Shown here piece by piece: positions 57,546-64,000 of a stretch of 64,000 nt of DNA. The stretch comes from Membranipora membranacea (taxonomy: Eukaryota; Bryozoa; Gymnolaemata; Cheilostomatida; Membraniporidae), in the NCBI GenBank assembly GCA_914767715.1, contig OU612067.1, forward strand, positions 18,297,001-18,361,000, written 5' to 3'. The notes beneath the pieces were generated by a model that searched no databases, had not been told where the DNA came from, and worked only from the letters and a program-made list of their open reading frames with translations. Each line of letters begins with the position of its first letter. Positions within the stretch are counted from its first letter, which is position 1. A program made the position numbers and the translations under genes.

Positions 57546-58206
57546 CACACCTTAGGAAACAAAAGAGATCAAAGCACCTAAACCTCACTTGTTTGTTTAT
57601 GGAACTAATTGAGATACCTTTACACACAACCTGTAGATAATTAAAATGTTATTACACCCAACCAAGGCTTTCTGCATTGATAATTGCTTGGTCATCATCA
57701 TAATTACTGAATGTTATTAGTATTCTCTTCTGTATTTATTCCAGTCATTATCTCCTCCAGCCAGTACAATACCACACACTATTTAAGTTAAAATTTGGAA
57801 AAGGCGGCTTGCAAACATTGGTAAAGCTCTGGGAACTGGCGTGTTCTGGGCTGTCACTAACAGATAGTCGGAAAACCCTGACTGACTGGCATTCTGGGAT
57901 ACCAGAAAACCCATGACTGGTGGTAGTCCACTACTTATAGAGCACCATAACATAAATTTCAAAAGTTGGATACTGACAATTTTTAATTTGGGACTGCTGA
58001 ATTGGCTTATTGAAAAGGGAATGGAGTCAAACGGGTTGACACAATGCAATTATAATTATTTACTCGAAATGGTACATAGTGCAGCGAGATGTGGAAAATG
58101 GCATAGCGGTAAGGGCACACTAACGTCACTCCCGGTTTGGGTTAAAACATGAACAGTCAGGAAATTTTTTTTTCAATAACTTCATCTACATACATCAAGT
58201 GAAATA

Positions 58207-59260
58207 ATGGAATCTTTGGACATCCACCCTTCAGAAGCTGAGGAAGGTGAGTTACTAAATGAATATCAGATTGAAGGAGGTGTAAAACCCTCCAACAATC
58301 GCCATTTTGGGATGGTTTATGATAATATGCCTGAGCCTGGTACCATTGACCCCAGAGCTCAGGCACTGGGAAATTTCTTAAATGAAACCCAGCCTCCTGG
58401 CGATGAGGAACACAGCCAAGGAGACAATGCAGAGGAAGTAAATGACCAATACCTGTCTGAATTGGCAAACCAGTGCTTCGAAAAACAGGGCCTGCAGTGG
58501 CCACACCCGTGGCAAAACTAGTGAACAATCACCTGGCCAGGGACATCTCTGCTAAATTGGGGAGGGACCAGCCGATCCAATGAAGACAACTCACAATCAA
58601 GACTAGTCATGGCAAAGCTCAAAAACATCCCTGTGCCAACCAACTTAACTGAACTGAGATCATGCAGGGTGAACGACGGAGTGTTCAAGGCAATGACGCC
58701 AGGGTCACAAAAGACCAATGCTGACCTGAGTGTGGTAGAATCGGCCTGCTGTAAGGCTGTCATTTCACAGGCAACGGCGCTTGAAAAACTGGCCAAGATG
58801 AAAGAAAAGTGCGGCAAAGAGATGCACAACAGCTTCAATGAAGTTTTTGCATTATTGGCGGAAGGGATTGAGTTCTCGTGTTTCGCAAGGGCCAGGACCA
58901 ATGACCGGAGAAATGGCATTCTATCACCACTGAATGACAATTATAAACACCTATCATCGGAAACCTCACCTAATGATGGCCTCCTCTTCGGAAGCGATGA
59001 AAAATGTGGAAACAACAAACAGGCTGTCCAAGAAACTGGCCAACAACAACAAGAATACACGGGGAGGTTACCGTGGTCAGTTTTTAGGACATGGACGGGG
59101 CAGAGGCCGAGGCAGGTTTCGCCCTTACCCACAGTACAACCCGAGGTACCAAGGACCGGGAACGTATGGACACTACAACAACAGCTACCAGAACTCGCAG
59201 CATGGGGAGAACAACCAGCTCCCACCCCCACCGCCTCTAACCAAGAGCAGCAGAGGGTAG
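58207..59260 (+). pseudogene. DIRS-like gag
   Basis: Frames 58207-58521 (acidic N-terminus, MESLDIHPSEAEEGELLNEY), 58609-59000 (ACCKAVISQATALEKLAKMK, FNEVFALLAEGIEFSCFARA) and 58998-59260 in another frame. The last has a Gly/Arg-rich tail (GHGRGRGRGRFRPYPQYNPR), typical of nucleic-acid-binding Gag ends, then a stop. The pol frame overlaps this tail. Confidence 0.7.
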
Positions 59261-59261
59261 G

Positions 59262-60224
59262 TAAACTAAAAGACCACATAAATATGTGGAAATCAATCAC
59301 TACTGACTCTGAAATTCTTGACATCGTGAGAGGTTACAAACTTGATTTTGTTGAAATTCCCGTACAAAAATTTGTGCCTTTTCCACTAAGATTTTCAGTC
59401 GAAGACTCACTTACAATTGACCTTGAGATACATAGGCTTTTGGAAATCGGAACCATTGAAAATTCTGCCCCCCAGGCAGGGGAGTTCATATCAAACATCT
59501 TCACCAGGAAGAAACCTAATGGCAAGATTAGGATCATTATCAATCTTAAACCTCTCAACCTGTACCTTTCATACACTCATTTTAAGGTGGAACATCTTGA
59601 TTTGTCACTGAGTTAGTCAAGAAAGATGATTGGTTTGCTAGCATTGATTTAACCGATGCATATTTTGCTGTCTCGATTCATAAATCACATGGGAAGTCCT
59701 CAAGTATTAAACGCTTGGGGTTTGTTGTGAACAGTACTAAGTTGTCAGTTTCGATCCCTAGGGAAAAGCTTACAATAATTAGATCTGGCTGCTCTGCGGT
59801 CTCTGCCAGGGCAAACCATGTGAAAATTCGAGATGTAGCTAGGATCATAGGCCAGCTTGTAGCCTACTCTCAGGGTACTGAGTGGGGCAGATTGTATTAT
59901 AAAGATCTGGAAAGGGAAAAAATCCAGGCTCTGAAAAAGTCACGTGGGGATTATGACGCATTTATGACGCTGTCTCCCAAGGCATTGGACAACTTCAAAC
60001 TCTGGTTGTCAGGTGATGCTAATGTACCACGATTCTTTGGCCACACACATTTCAAACTTGTTATCAGTTCTGATGCAAGCAAACTAGGGTGGGGTGCATC
60101 ATGTGCTAATCATAGTGTTGGCGGACGCTGGCAGCCTGATGAGGCTATTATGAGCATTAACTGGCTCGAGCTATACGCTTGTTTGTTGGCTTTTTCTTTG
60201 CTTGTAAAGCTTTCTCTGCTTTAG
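59262..60224 (+). pseudogene. DIRS-like reverse transcriptase / RNase H with missing palm
   Basis: LEIHRLLEIGTIENSAPQAG and NIFTRKKPNGKIRIIINLKP start the RT fingers; after a frame change, WFASIDLTDAYFAVSIHKSH reaches motif A. Near 59697 the sequence jumps to LGFVVNSTKLSVSIPREKL, which normally lies downstream of the catalytic Y-x-D-D, so roughly 70-80 codons are missing. Thumb and RNase H follow (LVISSDASKLGWGASCANH, INWLELYACLLAF). Confidence 0.8.
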
Positions 60225-60479
60225 TGAGTAATAGTAAGGTTTCGGCAAAGCTTGACAACCTATGTGCTATTCATTACATCAGTAATCAGGATGGTGTTGT
60301 TGAAAGCCTAAATGATTTGTCCAGGGAATTTTGGGCTTGGTGCTAGCAAATGAATGTAAGAATTTATGCATCTCATGTGCCAGGTGTCGAAAATGCTGTG
60401 GCTGATTTTCGCTCAAGAAATTTCAAGGATAACACTGAATGGTCCTTGTCTGATAGCGTGTATGACTATATTGTAATTC

Positions 60480-61090
60480 AATGGGGTCCCCTGATGTGGA
60501 CTTATTTGCCTCTAGGCTAAACCATGAAGTTGGACAATACTTCTCGTGGCAGCCTGACCCAGCCTGTTCTGGCGTAGATGCTTTCTCTGTGGACTGGGCT
60601 CAGTTTGGACTGGCTTATGCATTCCCACCATTTGGTCTGGTGGGTGGGTTGTAAATAAAGCTCTTTGTGAGAGAGCCAACTTAATATTAGTGGCTCCAAA
60701 TTGGCCATCGCAGCACTGGTTTCCAGTTGTTCATGATTCCATAATATGTGAACCTTTGGCTCTGCCAGTTACACAAGGCACAGTGAAACTGTGTCATGAT
60801 CCCTCTAAAGAGCATCCAAACTGGAACAAATTACACCTTATTTGTTTTAGGTTCGGGAGAAAACGCTAAGACGTTTCGAACACCAACTATCAGACGATGC
60901 TCAAATGATATTCACTGAAGGTCTGGCTAAAGGTACAAGATCACAGTATATGTCAGCATTTCGACTGTTCCAGGATTACTGCAATGCTCAAGGTCATGTC
61001 GATGGTTTCAACATACCTGTCGCTCTAGGCGTGGAGTATCTTACATCACTGTACAAAGGAGGGCTGAATGAAAGGGCATACTCAAAGTAA
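60480..61090 (+). pseudogene. DIRS-like C-terminal RT tail and tyrosine recombinase N-terminus
   Basis: About 60485-60650 encodes the conserved post-RNase H segment (PDVDLFASRLNHEV-like, YFSWQPDPACSGVDAFSVDW). At 60905-61090 GLAKGTRSQYMSAFRLFQDY and LGVEYLTSLYKGGLNERAYS are the SAM-like N-terminal domain of a tyrosine recombinase. The frame then stops, and the R-H-x-x-R-Y catalytic region is absent. Confidence 0.7.
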
Positions 61091-62380
61091 CATAAAAAAA
61101 GAACATGAATGGGACCCACAACTCGGGCCGGTTACCATAATCCTATTGTCTAATTCAACTAATGCTGTGAATGTAATGACACGTACAGATGGTTTACAAG
61201 CCATTACTACTAACTTGCTCACCTAACTGACCTTAACAAGGTTACTTACTTGCCGCTCAAGGTACCCATATCGAGCTCACACAGATGGTTTTTAGGCCAT
61301 TACTTTTCACCAGCTCAATCTATCTGACCTAACAAGGTTAAACACTAATCATACACATTTGGTATCCATTCCAACGATTCTCTCACCTGGACATACTGAC
61401 TGACAAACTCGGCATCTATCTCTCTGGTAAATGTCATTTACATCTCAGCCTTACTTCATACTGATTTAAACCTTAGCATTGGGCCAAGTTGAACCACTTT
61501 GCTATTGCATTTAACTTCGTATCACACTAATGTTAGTAACTTTCAGAACTGGGTTATTTTTATAATGTAAATGTGTAATGTTGTAAGCAAGGTTGTTTGT
61601 TAGAGTTGAGTAGTGGTGAATACAGCATTGATTGGTTGACATGCTTTATCATGGCTCAAGGGTGGCTATATAGCCATGGTAGATAAACACTATAATGCAG
61701 GCAGTTACTTACTTCTAACTAACATCTTAATTTAATCTTTCCCCACTGTAAAGTATTTCAGCACACCAATAATCAATGACTGGAGTCAGAAGCATGTAAT
61801 TTTCTTTAGCCACAAATACGGCAGACGAGCTGCGCTGGGGGGGGGGGGGAATAATTGGAGATGGCGAAGCTCGGCTAGAGGCAATTTACATGTTGCACAG
61901 CTCGTCTAGTTTCAATATTAATAGACTTGTACATACTTTCTCATCTGTCGGAATAGATAAATTAGTGGGAATTTATCACAGGTTCATTGTTCAAGATCTA
62001 GCTGAAAAAGCAATAGGACTATTTTACATAAGTTGACCTGGGAGTGGGAGTCACAGGGTTTGGGAAGATGCTTGACTTTCCCTACCTATGATTTGGCTGT
62101 AAGTATAGTATAGACATTCTGTAATCAAGTAGTATTCTCCACAATAAGATGACAGTTATAATTATTATAAAGGTGGGGATTAAGTATCATCATCATGAAG
62201 GAATGATTCGATGTGTTGATCATTTAAAAAAATGGGGCTACTTACTTGTACTCCCTCCTTTTTTCTTCTACCAACCAAGGAGTCACAGCTTCCCCTGTTA
62301 CTCCTTGCTTCTACCACTCACATCACTGGATTTCCTTACTTTGGTTGGTTTGGGCTTTGTTTGGGTGCACAAACAAGCAA
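61091..62380. other. Intergenic sequence, no gene recognised
   Basis: No coding exon recognised. A 13-base G run at about 61837-61849 lies between inverted words (GCAGACGAGCTG and CAGCTCGTCT) at about 61820 and 61898. Confidence 0.4.
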
Positions 62381-62382
62381 AG

Positions 62383-62715
62383 CGGTAACTGTAAATTGCT
62401 GAACAGGCTGAACGAACTGAACAGAATTTCTCAGACTAAAATTATTATTTGTGATCATGTCTCTGGCTGACTATCACTTCTCAAACACATTCCTCCTAAC
62501 CAAATGATTTGATGAGTCACTAAGTTCCTGTTGGCACCTAATATAACCAATTTAGGGCAAGCAATTGAAGCAATCAATGTGCCAATTCTGACAAAATCTG
62601 ATGATGTTCTGGAAATTGGATACCAGAAACATCATCCAGCTCAACAAATAGTAGTCTGAGAAATTCTGTTCAGCTGTTCAGTCTGTTCAGCCTGTTCAGC
62701 AATTTACAGTTACCC
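62383..62715. mobile_element. MITE with ~60 bp terminal inverted repeats
   Basis: GGTAACTGTAAATTGCTGAA at the left is inverted as TTCAGCAATTTACAGTTACC at the right; similarity continues inward through GAACAGAATTTCTCAGACTA. No coding capacity. Confidence 0.8.
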
Positions 62716-62965
62716 CGAAGCAATGAAACTGCCCAATGTTTTGATAGTTGATAATGATGTTGATGAAATATAAATATGTATCAAGCAAGAGTGACTACTG
62801 ACACTCACAGGCTACCTAGTACTAGTACTACACTACAGGCTGCTACTGAGCGAGGAATGGTCACAGGCCTACACCAACACCTGGGACACTGGCAGTTTTT
62901 GACTCCCCCTTAGGTTTTTGCTGTTGTTGTTTGAAACCCGACCAGGGGAGGGGGCGAATCCGCTA

Positions 62966-63300
62966 CATTTCGCCAATGTACATTTTGCCAATGCTATGTT
63001 TTGCCAATCACAAATCGCCAATCATATTTTGCCAAAGACATTTCGCCAATCTTATTTTGCCAATCACATTTCGCCAAAGATGTTTTGCCAATCTTATTTT
63101 GCCAATCACATTTTGCCAAATACATTTTGCCAATCTCATTTTGCCAGTCACATTTTGCCAAAGACATTTTGCCAATTTCATTTTGCCAGTCACATTTTGC
63201 CAAAGACATTTTGCCAGTCTCATATTGCCAATCATATTTTGCCAAAGATATTTTGCCAATCATAAATTGCCAATAACATTTGGTCATCACCCAATTGCCA
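62966..63300. repeat. 14-bp satellite array, about 24 units
   Basis: Units follow ATTTTGCCAATCAC, ATTTTGCCAAAGAC or ATTTTGCCAGTCAC, with a fixed TTGCCAA-like core. All six frames are largely open purely because of the 14-bp periodicity (three units = 42 bp = 14 codons); the repetitive open frames are not genes. Confidence 0.95.
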
Positions 63301-64000
63301 ATTAAGGCGTACAAATATTCGTTCCAAAAAGGCTCCATGATGATGGTAAGGAATGCGTACCGGGTCAACTGTCTGGATGGGATGAATCCAATTGGTTTTG
63401 AGCACTCGCAATCAGCACTTAATGATTGTTCCCTCCTCATGGTTCTGGTTTTACCATCCTCATCCCTTTTTGCTGTCACCATTACCATTACCGATATCAG
63501 CTCCTATATTTTATCCAAAAAATTCAGATTTCAGACTAGATCGTAAACCGTAAATCTGGTTTTGTATTTGCTATCATCAAATGTGTAATGTCAGATGGTA
63601 AGCCATATAGTTTAGTAATGGCATCATATCTATTCTGGAAATTACTCTTTATGTATGTTTATTGTGCTGCTCGTTCATACATCAATTAGGAACCTATTGA
63701 AATCATTTCAATAATATGTTGAATGCACAAATTTTTGTTTCAATACTTTATTGGAAGAATTTCCATTCTCAAAGAATGTTTACAATATTAGCCTTGAAAA
63801 GAAAAAAAAATTAAATAGTAGATTGACAGAAAAAATATTATCATGTTATCTGAGAAAAATAATGTTTGGAAGAATGAATTTTGAATAAACTGACGGCCGT
63901 GGTGGCAACCAAGGTTGAAGGTAAGCTGTTTTAACAGGATGCTATAATATTGTTTAAAAGATTATTTGTTGACATAACATTGACATAACGTGTGAAGTCA
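63301..64000. other. Intergenic sequence to the window end
   Basis: No gene recognised. AT-rich with short purine tracts. Confidence 0.4.

Larger units (their letters stand above)
58160..61090 (+). mobile_element. DIRS-like tyrosine-recombinase retrotransposon, internally deleted
   Basis: Order: gag-like frames, reverse transcriptase, RNase H and the N-terminal part of a tyrosine recombinase. This order and the wording of each domain are DIRS-type. The RT lacks its palm, the recombinase lacks its catalytic half, and there are several frame changes, so it is non-autonomous. No terminal repeats were recognised. Confidence 0.8.

Noticed and set aside
62918-63305. Multiple long open frames on both strands and a CRISPR-like look
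   Set aside because: All come from a 14-bp tandem repeat; there are no spacers of protospacer length and the context is eukaryotic.

Overview
This is a eukaryotic, almost certainly metazoan, nuclear segment. It is AT-rich, with genes split by GT-AG introns and dense, decayed transposons. The host genes are animal-type orthologues: casein kinase I alpha, DUS2, 3-mercaptopyruvate sulfurtransferase and a TANGO6-like protein. The short exons, the mix of RTE-like and other LINEs, BEL/Pao and DIRS-like elements, and the many palindromic elements suggest an early-branching marine invertebrate. A sponge is my best guess, by inference only; no marker here proves it.

Layout. 1-3.3 kb: no gene; a 1.9 kb foldback element with ~360 bp inverted arms. 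3.3-4.9 kb (+): two-exon CK1-alpha. 6.8-7.3 kb (-): coding-looking exons I cannot name. 8.7-19.4 kb (-): DUS2 in about 16 exons, with phase-consistent splices except at one junction; its C-terminus appears to hold two dsRNA-binding domains, where the human protein has one. 19.7-29 kb: a repeat-rich gap with a MITE carrying a tRNA-like segment, a LINE remnant, a cluster of long palindromes, two SINE copies and a long RTE-like LINE. 29.7-32.2 kb (+): a complete four-exon sulfurtransferase. 33.8-42.6 kb (-): a gene encoding an unrecognised Ser/Arg-rich protein with repeated R-R-x-S sites, whose introns hold an inverted-repeat element and a LINE. 42.7-53.8 kb (-): TANGO6-like exons split by a BEL/Pao retrotransposon, itself containing a LINE fragment. 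54.6-55.4 kb (-): an exon ending in a 54-bp minisatellite whose units carry splice-donor sequences. 56-64 kb: no host gene recognised; a DIRS-like element, palindromic repeats, a MITE and a 14-bp satellite array.

The genes do not form a pathway; they are ordinary independent loci. Metabolically recognisable functions are tRNA dihydrouridylation (DUS2) and cysteine-derived sulfur transfer (MPST). CK1-alpha is a signalling kinase. The R-R-x-S-rich protein looks like a multi-site substrate of a basophilic kinase. Several apparent one-base frameshifts, some in homopolymers, occur in transposon and TANGO6-like exons, so either decay or assembly error must be considered.
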